Shown piece after piece: positions 48,221-55,342 of a DNA stretch of 64,000 bases. The notes beneath the pieces are model-generated. The model was not told where the DNA came from and ran no database searches. It saw only the letters and a list, made by a program, of their open reading frames with translations. Position 1 is the first letter of the stretch, and each line of letters starts with the position of its first letter. The stretch covers positions 1,550,001 to 1,614,000 of the forward strand of contig NZ_CP081862.1 of NCBI RefSeq assembly GCF_019797765.1. The letters are read 5' to 3'. Position numbers and translations under genes: made by a program. This stretch comes from Cellulomonas sp. C5510. GTDB taxonomy: Bacteria > Actinomycetota > Actinomycetes > Actinomycetales > Cellulomonadaceae.

Positions 48221-49158
48221 GCTGCGGCGCTCCTCTCGGTCAGCGGCGGAAGGGCGGCGGTGGACTTCGGCAGGCAGACGACGGAGATGCCGCCGCGGGC
48301 GCCCTGCCGGCGCGCGACGGGGACGTCCCCGCACTTCGCGATGCGGGCGGCGCCCATCTCCTCGCGCACGAGCGACACCACGCGCTGCCGCTCGGTCTCG
48401 GCGGCCTTGAGCGCGGCGTTCGCCGAGACGAAGTCGTGCGCGAGCTGCGGGTCGAGCTGAACGGTCAGGTCGCGGTCGAGGCCGTCGTACATGCGGCGGA
48501 TCACCGCGAACGTTGCCGGGGACCCGTCCATCGGCGGCGGGACGTCACCGGAGAGCGACTCGTAGAACTCCCGGCACCGCTCGACCACCGCGGCGGCCAC
48601 CGCCTCGTCGTACTCGACGACGAACTCCTCGAACTCCAGGAACGGGCCCAGGCGCGGCACGTACGCGATGCGGGCGCCGGTCATGAGCATCTGGAAGAAC
48701 ACCTGCAGCAGGTACCGGGGAGGGACCTGGTCGGTGCCGGGCTCGCCCCACTCGTCGTCCGGGCGGCCGACCGTCTTGGCCTCCACGACCGCCGGGGGAG
48801 CGACGGGACCCGACGCGAGGCAGTCCGGGGTGGCGATCGCCCACCGCAGGTCGTCGCGGGTCGCGACATGCTGGTCGTCGAACGTCGTGTACTCCGGGTG
48901 CCGGCGCCGCCACCACTCCAGGACCGCGGGCTCGAGAAGGTGCCCGCGCTCCTGCTCCGGGGTGGGGTCGCCCTCCACGCGGGGGACGTCGCCGCGCATC
49001 TCGTGCCACAGCGCCCGGGCCGAGGAGTAGCTCGGGTTCGCGACCCCGAAGATCGCCGCGACCTTCGACGCCGTGACGAGGCGCGTCCAGGCGGCAGAGC
49101 CCGGGGCCAGGTCCTCGCGGGTCAGGTCGCTCTCGGTGCCGAGGCGGATGGTGGTCAT
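48217..49158 (-). CDS. YqaJ-type viral exonuclease
   Basis: The 313-residue product carries the lambda-exonuclease/YqaJ core: WTRLVTASKVAAIFGV, RALWHEMRGD, ERGHLLEPAVLEWWRRRHP, DLRWAIATPDCL (metal Asp) and VVEAKTVGRPDDEWGEPG (Glu-x-Lys) followed by YLLQVFFQMLMTG. It would digest one strand of duplex ends to load the Bet annealase. Its start (ATG 49158) overlaps the ATPase gene before it. Confidence 0.92.
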   Translation of the reverse strand: MTTIRLGTESDLTREDLAPGSAAWTRLVTASKVAAIFGVANPSYSSARALWHEMRGDVPRVEGDPTPEQERGHLLEPAVLEWWRRRHPEYTTFDDQHVATRDDLRWAIATPDCLASGPVAPPAVVEAKTVGRPDDEWGEPGTDQVPPRYLLQVFFQMLMTGARIAYVPRLGPFLEFEEFVVEYDEAVAAAVVERCREFYESLSGDVPPPMDGSPATFAVIRRMYDGLDRDLTVQLDPQLAHDFVSANAALKAAETERQRVVSLVREEMGAARIAKCGDVPVARRQGARGGISVVCLPKSTAALPPLTERSAAA

Positions 49159-50384
49159 GCCGCCACCCGCCCGTCGGTGATCTCCACGCCGACGCCGTTC
49201 CCGTCGGACACCCGCTCGATCCACACCTGGTAGTCCTTCTCGACGGCCATCTGCTGGACGAGCGCGAGGTTCTCGGCGTCGAGGAGCGACCCGTCGAGGA
49301 TCCGGATGACGCGGAGCTTCGGGTTCAGCGCCATCGCCATGGCGAGGGAGACGCGGATCTGCTCGGCGGACGACGCCTGGGAGAACGGCACCCCGCGGTA
49401 GGTGACGCCGTCGTCGTCGAACCCGAGGCCGTCGATCGGGAACGTCGCGGACGAGAGCCCGAGCTCCTTCTCGCGGTCGAGGGCGATGATGTCCGCCGTC
49501 CGCTGGTCGTATGCGTCCCGCGCCTCACGTGCGGCCTCGGCGACGCGCTCGCGCTCCCTGCGCGCCCGGACGGCGGCGTTCACGTCGTCGAGCGACGCGA
49601 GCCGCGCCTCGATCGACTGGGTGTCGGGCGGCTCAGGGAGTGCCTGGACGCGCCACCGCACCAGGTCCTCGGCCTCGATCGCCTCGTCCAGCGCGGCCTG
49701 CGCGGCGTCGAGAGCCGCCTGGGCCTGCTCGCGCCGCGACCGCGCCTGCTCGGCCTCTCGCGTCACGCGGTCGATGTCCGCGAGCACCGCGCGTGCCCCC
49801 TGGAGCTCCGCGACGACCTCGGCCGATGACACCTCCACCTCGGGGACGCCGTCGGGGACCGGGGGCAGGCTGGCGAGCTGCGCCTCGAACTGCCGGACGT
49901 CACGGCCGATGACGGTGCGCTCCTCGAACAGAGACGCGCGGCGCCGGTCGAGGTCCGCGGGGTCGAACGGCAGGTCCACGAGGGACAGGAGCGCGTCACG
50001 CTGCTCGCGGGCCGGCATCTGCGTGAACGCCAGCGGGTCGAACGACAGCCGCCCGACGAGCCCGTCCAGCAGCGACTGCGGAGACGAGAACCGGGCGCCG
50101 TCCGCGGACTCGACCTTGAGGGTCGACTTCTCCCCGGACCACGTCCGGGTCACGACGTAGTCGCCGAGGTCGAGACGGACCTGCGCGGTGTCCGCGCCGT
50201 CCCTCACCGGGCGGGCCGTGGCCTTCGCCGCCGTCCCGCCGCCGAGCGCGAGCCAGATCGCGTCGAGGACGGACGTCTTGCCGTGGCCGTTGCGCCCGGA
50301 GATGACCTGCACGTGCGGGTCGGGGGTGATGTCGACCGCGACGAGACGCTTCACGTTCTCGGCGGTCAGCTCGACGATCTTCAC
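49155..50384 (-). CDS. SbcC/RecF-like AAA ATPase
   Basis: The 409-residue protein has VQVISGRNGHGKTSVLDAIWLALGGG (Walker A) at the N-terminus, a Q-rich coiled-coil middle, and a C-terminal head with VPFSQASSAEQIRVSLAMAMALNPKLRVIRILDGSLLDAENL (signature and Walker B). Its layout is that of Rad50/SbcC/RecF family proteins but shorter. CAGGAG before the GTG at 50384 supports the start. It probably helps process or hold DNA ends with the YqaJ and Bet proteins. Confidence 0.88.
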   Translation of the reverse strand: MKIVELTAENVKRLVAVDITPDPHVQVISGRNGHGKTSVLDAIWLALGGGTAAKATARPVRDGADTAQVRLDLGDYVVTRTWSGEKSTLKVESADGARFSSPQSLLDGLVGRLSFDPLAFTQMPAREQRDALLSLVDLPFDPADLDRRRASLFEERTVIGRDVRQFEAQLASLPPVPDGVPEVEVSSAEVVAELQGARAVLADIDRVTREAEQARSRREQAQAALDAAQAALDEAIEAEDLVRWRVQALPEPPDTQSIEARLASLDDVNAAVRARRERERVAEAAREARDAYDQRTADIIALDREKELGLSSATFPIDGLGFDDDGVTYRGVPFSQASSAEQIRVSLAMAMALNPKLRVIRILDGSLLDAENLALVQQMAVEKDYQVWIERVSDGNGVGVEITDGRVAA

Positions 50385-50686
50385 GCGATGCTCCTGGGGG
50401 TGGGGCCGACCAGAGACACCTGGACGGCGGGGTCGATCCGGGACCAGCCGGTGAGGATCTCCGTGGGCTGACCGGTGGTGTAGATGACCTCGCGGGTGAT
50501 GGGGCGCCCGTCGGTGACGACGCCGGCGAGGGAGTGGCGGCGGATGAGGTCCGTGACCTCGACGCGGATCGCGGGAACCTGGGTCGTGGTGACGGTCGCG
50601 TCGAGGCCCGCCTGGGCAACCGCGTGTGCGACGTGCTCGCGGGCCGCGGCGAGACGCTGCTCGGGCGTGAGGTCGGAGAACGTCAC
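50381..50686 (-). CDS. Hypothetical protein of the recombination cluster
   Basis: A 101-residue protein starting at GTG 50686 in a GTGA overlap. The N-terminal helix (DLTPEQRLAAAREHVAHAVAQ) is followed by strands (ATVTTTQVPAIRVEVTDLI). No recognised domain. Coupled to the ATPase gene, so it may assist it. Confidence 0.55.
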   Translation of the reverse strand: MTFSDLTPEQRLAAAREHVAHAVAQAGLDATVTTTQVPAIRVEVTDLIRRHSLAGVVTDGRPITREVIYTTGQPTEILTGWSRIDPAVQVSLVGPTPRSIA

Positions 50687-50880
50687 AGCGCGCTCCCCGC
50701 CTTGGCCCGCCCCTGCGAGTCGGACTTCGAGTTGTTGCCCGCGGCGTCGTTCGAGGCACCGCAGCGCAGGCAGACCCACCACGAGCAGGTGGAGGACACG
50801 CAGTGCGCCCGGTTGTTCGCCTGCCGCTGGTAGTTGCAGTGCGAGCACAGGCGTCCGGCCCTGGGGTCGACGGTCTTCAC
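50683..50880 (-). CDS. Small zinc-ribbon protein
   Basis: The 65-residue product has LCSHCNYQRQANNRAHCVSSTCSWWVCLRCGASND with CxxC pairs, suggesting a zinc ribbon or treble-clef fold, and a charged tail. GTG start at 50880 overlapping the preceding gene. Function unknown. Confidence 0.6.
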   Translation of the reverse strand: MKTVDPRAGRLCSHCNYQRQANNRAHCVSSTCSWWVCLRCGASNDAAGNNSKSDSQGRAKAGSAL

Positions 50881-51035
50881 GCCGCACCCCCGAGGTCGCC
50901 CCACCCGTAGTCCTGGTGCTCGTACGGGTCGAAGGGGTCGTACGGCTCCTGCTCCCACAGGTCCTCGACGAGCTCCGCCTCCTCGGCGTCCAGGTCGCGG
51001 TCCTCGGGGCCCTGGGCGAGGTCGTCGAGCATCAT
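50877..51035 (-). CDS. Small acidic protein
   Basis: A 52-residue, strongly acidic protein (PEDRDLDAEEAELVEDLWEQEPYDPFDP). Two ATGs in a row (51035 and 51032) overlap the previous TGA. Such highly acidic small phage proteins can mimic DNA or inhibit host enzymes, but this is only an analogy. Confidence 0.5.
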   Translation of the reverse strand: MMLDDLAQGPEDRDLDAEEAELVEDLWEQEPYDPFDPYEHQDYGWGDLGGAA

Positions 51036-51220
51036 GAGGTCACCCCGATGCCGAGGGCGGCGAGCGCGGCGTCCACGCGACGCTCCGCGTCGAAGGTCGC
51101 CTTGCACTCCGGGTCCGTGCACTCCAGCCGGTGCAGCGCGTCGATGGCGCGGGCGCGCTGCTCCGCAGTCACCGTCGGGACGGGCGGCGTGGCGAACGGC
51201 GGCTGAATCGGGGCGCTCAC
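51032..51220 (-). CDS. Small hypothetical protein
   Basis: A 62-residue protein with a Pro-rich start (PIQPPFATPPVP), a helix (TAEQRARAIDALHRLECTDPECKATF) with two Cys and a helical end. It is coupled to both neighbours (GTGA and TGATG overlaps). Function unknown. Confidence 0.5.
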   Translation of the reverse strand: MSAPIQPPFATPPVPTVTAEQRARAIDALHRLECTDPECKATFDAERRVDAALAALGIGVTS

Positions 51221-51432
51221 GGGGTCACCGGCTTCCCGTCGACCTGCACGGTCCCGGTGGCGAGCGCACCTCGCAGGAGGTCGTCCTGCCGGGCCGCCTC
51301 CACGCGCGCCGCGCGGGCCGCGGCCGCCTCGTAGTCCGCCTCGGCCAGGCCGTTCGGGTCCAGGGCGGCGCGCCCGCGGGCGGACAGGGCGCCGCGGACA
51401 CGCTGGGCCGCGCGGGCCAGGTGCCCGCTCAC
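51217..51432 (-). CDS. Small helical hypothetical protein
   Basis: A 71-residue, Arg/Ala-rich protein (GHLARAAQRVRGALSARG, LAEADYEAAAARAARVEAARQDDLLRGAL). It has a GTG start in a GTGA overlap. It is probably expressed as part of the early leftward operon. Function unknown. Confidence 0.5.
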   Translation of the reverse strand: MSGHLARAAQRVRGALSARGRAALDPNGLAEADYEAAAARAARVEAARQDDLLRGALATGTVQVDGKPVTP

Positions 51433-51779
51433 GCCGCCACCTCCGAAGGGCCGACCGCGAAGTGCTCGCGGTGCGCGACGACGTTCGCGGCCATCGCCGG
51501 AATCGTCCGGATGCCGTGCCTGCCCAGCGGCGCGTCGTACAGCGCCCGGGTGATGGTGCGGAGGCTCGCGCCGGCGCCCGGCGCCTTGGCGTGAGCGGTG
51601 AGCTCGCGGAGGTTCTGCGTCGCGGTCTGGGTGCTGATCCGCAGGTGCGCGGGGCGGCCACGGCGCGACGGCCAGACCTTGGCGGCGGGGTAGCGGTCGA
51701 TCAACGTCGGGGACAGCGGCGGGCGTCCGCGCCCCCACTGCCTCACCGCCTCCGGGTACGGGACGTGCTTCGGGTCCAT
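51429..51779 (-). CDS. Basic early protein, hypothetical
   Basis: A 116-residue protein with RQWGRGRPPLSPTLIDRYPAAKVWPSRRGRPAHLRIS, a basic region, and helices that follow (TATQNLRELTAHAKAPG, IPAMAANVVAHREHFA). It may bind DNA. The ATG at 51779 is 31 bases after the excisionase-like gene. Confidence 0.5.
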   Translation of the reverse strand: MDPKHVPYPEAVRQWGRGRPPLSPTLIDRYPAAKVWPSRRGRPAHLRISTQTATQNLRELTAHAKAPGAGASLRTITRALYDAPLGRHGIRTIPAMAANVVAHREHFAVGPSEVAA

Positions 51780-51810
51780 CGGGGTTCTCCTTGGTCAGGA
51801 AGGCTGGGTG

Positions 51811-52002
51811 TCAGGCCGCGGGCGCGGTCTGGTGGGAGGCGAGGTACGCCTCGACGGCGGCCTCGGTGAACCGGTACGCGGCGGTGCGGCCGCGTCCGAC
51901 GCGGACGGAAGCGAGGTCCCCGCGGCGGGCCATGACCCGGACGGTCTCCGGGTTGATCTGCAGGACCTCGGCGACCTCGTGGACCGTCAGGAGCGCCTTC
52001 AC
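51811..52002 (-). CDS. Excisionase-like helix-turn-helix protein
   Basis: The 63-residue protein contains LLTVHEVAEVLQINPETVRVMARRGDLASVRVGRGRTAAYRFTE, the winged-helix pattern of the MerR/excisionase DNA-binding family. As a small protein in the early operon of an integrase-carrying prophage it is the best candidate for the excisionase. Start GTG 52002, overlapping the antirepressor stop. Confidence 0.78.
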   Translation of the reverse strand: MKALLTVHEVAEVLQINPETVRVMARRGDLASVRVGRGRTAAYRFTEAAVEAYLASHQTAPAA

Positions 52003-52778
52003 GACGCCACCGCCAGCGCGCGCGAGGCGTACCGGTTGACGAAGTAGGTCTGGCCCTTGCCGGTGACCTTCGGGGTCTTCGAGATCGAGACCCGGCCGTC
52101 GGAGTGCGTGACCGCGGTCTCCTTGATGCGGAAGAGGCCGAGGTTCATCGACTTCTGGGTCGGCATGTTGTGGTCGGTGCCCTCGCGGCGGATCAGGTAC
52201 CCGTCGCGCCGCAGCCACGCGAACAGCCGGACCGCGCCGACGTCGACGCCATTGCCCTTGAGGATCTTCGCGAGGTCGCCGACGAGGATGTCGGTGTGCG
52301 ACGTCGCGACCGCGTCGGCGAACAGGACCTTCGGGGCATCGGCCTCGACCTTGGCCTCGAGCGCCGTGCGGGACTCGACCTCGGCGGCGAGCGCGCGCAG
52401 CGCCGACGGGTAGTCCTTCGGCATCGCGTAGGAGCCGGTGCGGCGGATCTCCGGGAGGACCTCGTGCGTCACCCACCGCTGGAAGGCGCGGACGGCGTCT
52501 CGCTGCCGCTCGTCAGCCATGCGGCCGGTCTGGCGCTGAGCGATGGCCTGGTAGAGGCCAGGCTCGGTGATGACGGCGACCTCCTGCCGTCCGCCAGGGG
52601 TGGGCACGAGACGCCCACCCTTCTCGTCGTTGTCGAGCGAGCGGGTCATGTCCTTCGCCGCGGCGTAGCCGAGGATGCGTGCGACGTCGGTTGCGACGAA
52701 CCAGGGCTCGCCGTGCTCGTCGGTGATGACGCGCACGGCCTGGCCGTGGAACGCGTGCTGGATCAGGTCGGTGCTCAC
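51999..52778 (-). CDS. Phage antirepressor (BRO-N plus KilA-C/ANT)
   Basis: The 259-residue protein has an N-terminal BRO domain (HGQAVRVITDEHGEPWFVATDVARILGYAAAKDMTRSL, VITEPGLYQAIAQRQT, FQRWVTHEVLPEIRRTGSYA) and a C-terminal ANT domain (ILVGDLAKILKGNGVDVGAVRLFAWLRRDGYLIRR, GQTYFVNRYAS). Proteins of this type counteract the lysogenic repressor and favour lytic growth. It is the third gene of the leftward early operon, as expected. Confidence 0.93.
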   Translation of the reverse strand: MSTDLIQHAFHGQAVRVITDEHGEPWFVATDVARILGYAAAKDMTRSLDNDEKGGRLVPTPGGRQEVAVITEPGLYQAIAQRQTGRMADERQRDAVRAFQRWVTHEVLPEIRRTGSYAMPKDYPSALRALAAEVESRTALEAKVEADAPKVLFADAVATSHTDILVGDLAKILKGNGVDVGAVRLFAWLRRDGYLIRREGTDHNMPTQKSMNLGLFRIKETAVTHSDGRVSISKTPKVTGKGQTYFVNRYASRALAVAS

Positions 52779-52792
52779 GTCGTGCTCCTTGG

Positions 52793-52903
52793 TCAGGCCG
52801 CGAGGCGGACGAGGTAGGTCGGGACGGCCGCGGCGGACGCCGGCGGCTCCGGGTCGGGGGTCGGGTCCGGCGTCGGCGCACGGACCAGGACGAGGCGGGC
52901 CAT
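52793..52903 (-). CDS. 36-residue proline-rich small protein
   Basis: The frame (MARLVLVRAPTPDPTPDPEPP then ASAAAVPTYLVRLAA) begins at an ATG overlapping the XRE stop (ATGA) and ends 14 bases before the antirepressor start. Coupling supports translation, but the sequence is too short and simple to assign a function. Confidence 0.4.
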   Translation of the reverse strand: MARLVLVRAPTPDPTPDPEPPASAAAVPTYLVRLAA

Positions 52904-53157
52904 CAGGCCGCGTCCTCGAAGTAGCCGGGCCGGATGATCGCGATCGGGCGGACGCCCAGCACCTCCACGGCCCGCGTCAGGAGCCGCGGGGTGAGGCGCT
53001 TGCGCCCGGCCTCGATGTTGGAGAGGTACGCGTAGGAGATGTCCATCGCGGAGGCGCACTCTCCGAGCAGCAGTCCCCGGCTCTCCCGGATCGTCCGGAG
53101 CGTCTCGCCGATCCGGACCCACTCCGGGTCTAGACCGACCGGGTTGTTCTGGTTCAT
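52903..53157 (-). CDS. XRE-family regulator at the head of the leftward early operon (Cro-like)
   Basis: The 84-residue product contains WVRIGETLRTIRESRGLLLGECASAMDISYAYLSNIEAGRKRLTPRLLTRAVEVLGV, a complete XRE helix-turn-helix. It is transcribed away from the repressor gene, as Cro is. The ATG at 53157 fits a start of transcription at about 53158 from the promoter at 53165-53193, so the mRNA would be leaderless. Confidence 0.85.
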   Translation of the reverse strand: MNQNNPVGLDPEWVRIGETLRTIRESRGLLLGECASAMDISYAYLSNIEAGRKRLTPRLLTRAVEVLGVRPIAIIRPGYFEDAA

Positions 53158-53164
53158 GCCACGG

Positions 53165-53193
53165 ACACTACGGAACATCAGGGAACACGTCAA
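53165..53193 (-). promoter_or_regulatory. Leftward early promoter
   Basis: Reading leftward, TTGACG (53193-53188) is separated by exactly 17 bases from TAGTGT (53170-53165), a very good sigma-A-type promoter. The spacer holds an operator-like GGAACATCAGGGAACAC. The distance to the ATG at 53157 leaves no leader. Confidence 0.78.
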
Positions 53194-53329
53194 CGGTCAC
53201 TGGGGAAGTCGTCACCCATCTGCGCGTTAGTGCAGGTCAAACACCCCTGCAGTCCGTGAATCACACCGGTGTGTTCCCGCGAAGTGGCCCTGTGTACGGC
53301 TGTGGCCTGGTTGATGTTCCCTGGTGTTC
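53173..53329. promoter_or_regulatory. Operator sites of the lysogeny switch
   Basis: Two related sites flank the divergent region: 53174-53188 (inside the leftward promoter spacer) and, on the opposite strand, 53313-53329 (before the repressor gene). They share GAACAYCAGGGAACAY, that is, two GAACA boxes ten bases apart. A third GGGAACA box lies at 53271-53277 on the minus strand, overlapping a CACACCGGTGTG palindrome (53262-53273). TTGATG at 53311-53316 could be a -35 box for the repressor gene. Confidence 0.6.
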
Positions 53330-53370
53330 TGTCACACAGTTCCATCCATGACGACCAAGCGAGGACCACC

Positions 53371-53751
53371 ATGGCCGGCCTTGAAGACGTCCAGCGCGCC
53401 ATCAACGCCGAGCTCGCTCGGCTGGGCATGACGCCTGGTCAGTTGGCCCGAGAGATCGGCATCGACCCGGGAACGCTCACCGACCTCCTGTTGGGAGCGC
53501 GTAAGCCCAAGTCCCCGACCCAAGGCAAGATCGAGCGCTACTTCCAGTGGCCGGCGGGCACCATCGCCGAGGTGCTCGCCGGACGGGGCACTCTCCCCGA
53601 TGTCAGTGCCACGTCAGACACTCCAGATGGCGTGCTGCTGGACATCGACCTGTCGGACCTCCCCGAGCGCGATCGTGAGCTCGTGATCGCCGCGGCGAGG
53701 CTGAAGGCGCTCGAAGTGGCGCGAGAGGTTCGTCGAACGATGGGGGAGTGA
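53371..53751 (+). CDS. Lysogenic repressor (XRE helix-turn-helix)
   Basis: The 126-residue product has a helix-turn-helix after the start (LARLGMTPGQLAREIGIDPGTLTDLLLGARKPKSPTQGKIERYFQW) and a short C-terminal region ending in a helix (ELVIAAARLKALEVAREVRRTMGE), without a peptidase domain. GAGG before the ATG at 53371 supports the start. Divergence from the Cro-like gene, a shared operator region and the ImmA-like gene right behind it all support the role of the immunity repressor. Confidence 0.85.
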   Translation: MAGLEDVQRAINAELARLGMTPGQLAREIGIDPGTLTDLLLGARKPKSPTQGKIERYFQWPAGTIAEVLAGRGTLPDVSATSDTPDGVLLDIDLSDLPERDRELVIAAARLKALEVAREVRRTMGE

Positions 53752-54186
53752 GTGACGTACAGCCCATGGGCTGACGCCGCGGAGCGATACCCAGACGTCC
53801 TGATCCACCGGTGCGACCTCGCACCCGCTCAGGGCGCCTGGGTGTCCTCCGAGCGCGTCGTACTGCTCGACCGCTCCCTGGACGCCCGCGGGCGGCGTTG
53901 CGCACTGGCACACGAGCTCGTGCACATGGACCGCACCCACCGGCCGCAGGGCGGGTGGTTCGGCCGACGGCAGGAGCTCGAAGCCGACAAGATCGCCGCG
54001 CACCGACTCCTCGACGACGTCGAGGCGATCGCCGAGGCGCTGTGCATCCATCCGCTCGACCCGGAGATGGTCGCCGAGCACCTCGGCGTCACCGTGCCGG
54101 TGCTGCGGCGCCGCCTCTCCGCGCTCACCGATGCCGAGCGCGACCACATCCAGGCGCGGATCGACCGAGAGGAGCGGGGCGCGTGA
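53752..54186 (+). CDS. immA: ImmA/IrrE-family metallopeptidase
   Basis: The 144-residue protein contains the zinc-binding CALAHELVHMDRTH (HExxH at residues 54-58) and QELEADKIAAHRLL, which carries the third ligand. Proteins of this family cleave XRE-type phage repressors and so trigger induction. The GTG start follows the repressor TGA without a gap, so repressor and protease are co-translated. Confidence 0.88.
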   Translation: MTYSPWADAAERYPDVLIHRCDLAPAQGAWVSSERVVLLDRSLDARGRRCALAHELVHMDRTHRPQGGWFGRRQELEADKIAAHRLLDDVEAIAEALCIHPLDPEMVAEHLGVTVPVLRRRLSALTDAERDHIQARIDREERGA

Positions 54187-54419
54187 ACGGCCTGACGGAC
54201 ACCGAGCGCGCTGTGCTCGACCTCGAGTCCCGGGTGTGGAAGTACGCCGGCGCGAAGGAGGACGCGATCCGCGGCCTCGGGCTGACGCCGGTGCGGCACT
54301 ACCAGGTGCTCAACGGGTTGCTCGATCGTGCCGATGCATGGGAGTACGCACCAGCGGCGCTCGTCCGAGCGCGCGCGGTACGGGACAGGCAGCGCCACCG
54401 ACGGCGCGTCGCGGTGTAG
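54183..54419 (+). CDS. DUF3263-family protein
   Basis: The 78-residue product (LTDTERAVLDLESRVWKYAGAKEDAIR, RHYQVLNGLLDRADAWEYAPAALVRARAVRDRQRHRRR) matches the actinobacterial DUF3263 pattern, including WKYxGAKExAIR and YYQVLNxLxD. These are small helix-turn-helix proteins thought to bind DNA. GTG start overlapping the ImmA stop. It may take part in the control of lysogeny. Confidence 0.82.
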   Translation: MNGLTDTERAVLDLESRVWKYAGAKEDAIRGLGLTPVRHYQVLNGLLDRADAWEYAPAALVRARAVRDRQRHRRRVAV

Positions 54420-54431
54420 AGGGGGGCAGCG

Positions 54432-54848
54432 ATGGTCTGGGTCGTCGTCGGCATCACCGTCTTGGTGATCGCGGTGATCGCGTACTTCGGGCGGGAGCGT
54501 CTCGCGCGAGAGTTGGCGGAGATGCAGCGGACGCCGACCTCGGGCAAGCCGAACGGTCAGTACACCGAGGCGGAGATCCGAGGGGCACAGTCCAAGGGGC
54601 CGGCTCGCGCGAAGACGAAGGCCGAGCCCCCGCGGCTCGACACCTCGGACGGAGCGCCGCGCTGCCCGAAGTGCGGGGGCGTCCAGTTCAAGGCGCGCCG
54701 GACGGTCGGGCAGCGGATGAAGGTCGGCACGGCAACCGTGATGACCGGCGGCGCGGGCGGCTTGGTCGCGGCGAAGGCGGTCAAGCAACGAGTGCAGTGC
54801 ATCACCTGCGGCACGTTCTACGCGCGGATCGCGAAGGGGGAGAGATGA
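54432..54848 (+). CDS. Membrane-anchored zinc-ribbon protein
   Basis: The 138-residue protein has an N-terminal membrane segment (WVVVGITVLVIAVIAYFG), a charged linker and a C-terminal zinc ribbon with CPKCGGVQFKAR and CITCGTFYARIA, with a Gly-rich stretch between. It belongs to the rightward lysogeny operon (13-base gap). A membrane-bound regulator or exclusion factor is possible. Confidence 0.65.
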   Translation: MVWVVVGITVLVIAVIAYFGRERLARELAEMQRTPTSGKPNGQYTEAEIRGAQSKGPARAKTKAEPPRLDTSDGAPRCPKCGGVQFKARRTVGQRMKVGTATVMTGGAGGLVAAKAVKQRVQCITCGTFYARIAKGER

Positions 54849-55273
54849 GCACGCCTGTTCGTCCACGGATCGACCACTCGAGGTACGCGCGGTCCACGGG
54901 GATGGTCGTGACCGGAGTTCTGCTGCTCGTCGCGGGCGGGGCGTCTGCGGTCATGGGCAGCCAAGCGGCCATCTCAAGCTCGATGTCCCTCTACGGGAGC
55001 CGCGACGCCGGATCTGGGTTCTTCATCTTCGCTGCCCTCGCCGGCTTCGTCGGGCTCATCGTCCTCGTCATGGGCCTGTCCCAGATGACCACCAACATCG
55101 ACCTCACCGCGCAGTACGTCGCCGAGGTGATGCGTCGCCAGGAGACGGGCGACGACCCGGCGTCAACCGCAGGGGAAGCCGGTGGGGGGCGGCGAGTGAC
55201 TTCGTCTGCCGCGCGGGCGACGGAGCCGGAAGCGGTGACCGGGGAGACCCGGCGATCGCGCCGCGACCAGTAG
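54845..55273 (+). CDS. Two-segment membrane protein of the lysogeny operon
   Basis: The 142-residue protein has two membrane segments (GMVVTGVLLLVAGGASAVMG and FFIFAALAGFVGLIVLVMG) and a hydrophilic C-terminal tail with many Thr, Ala and Arg. The ATG overlaps the previous TGA (ATGA). Membrane proteins made from the repressor operon are often superinfection-exclusion factors; the assignment here is by context only. Confidence 0.6.
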   Translation: MSTPVRPRIDHSRYARSTGMVVTGVLLLVAGGASAVMGSQAAISSSMSLYGSRDAGSGFFIFAALAGFVGLIVLVMGLSQMTTNIDLTAQYVAEVMRRQETGDDPASTAGEAGGGRRVTSSAARATEPEAVTGETRRSRRDQ

Positions 55274-55282
55274 GAGGTAGTG

Positions 55283-55299
55283 CGTGGCGCACGTCGAGG
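55283..55299 (+). repeat. 17-base direct repeat, left copy (remnant of the integrase start)
   Basis: CGTGGCGCACGTCGAGG here is identical to 56269-56285, which encodes the first codons of the integrase. GGAGG stands eight bases before the GTG in this left copy. The GTG opens a 25-codon frame (55284-55361) that starts with the same five residues as the integrase (MAHVE) and then diverges. Confidence 0.75.
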
Positions 55300-55342
55300 G
55301 CGGGACCGATCCGATGACAGTGGTTGGAGACAGAATGAGCGC

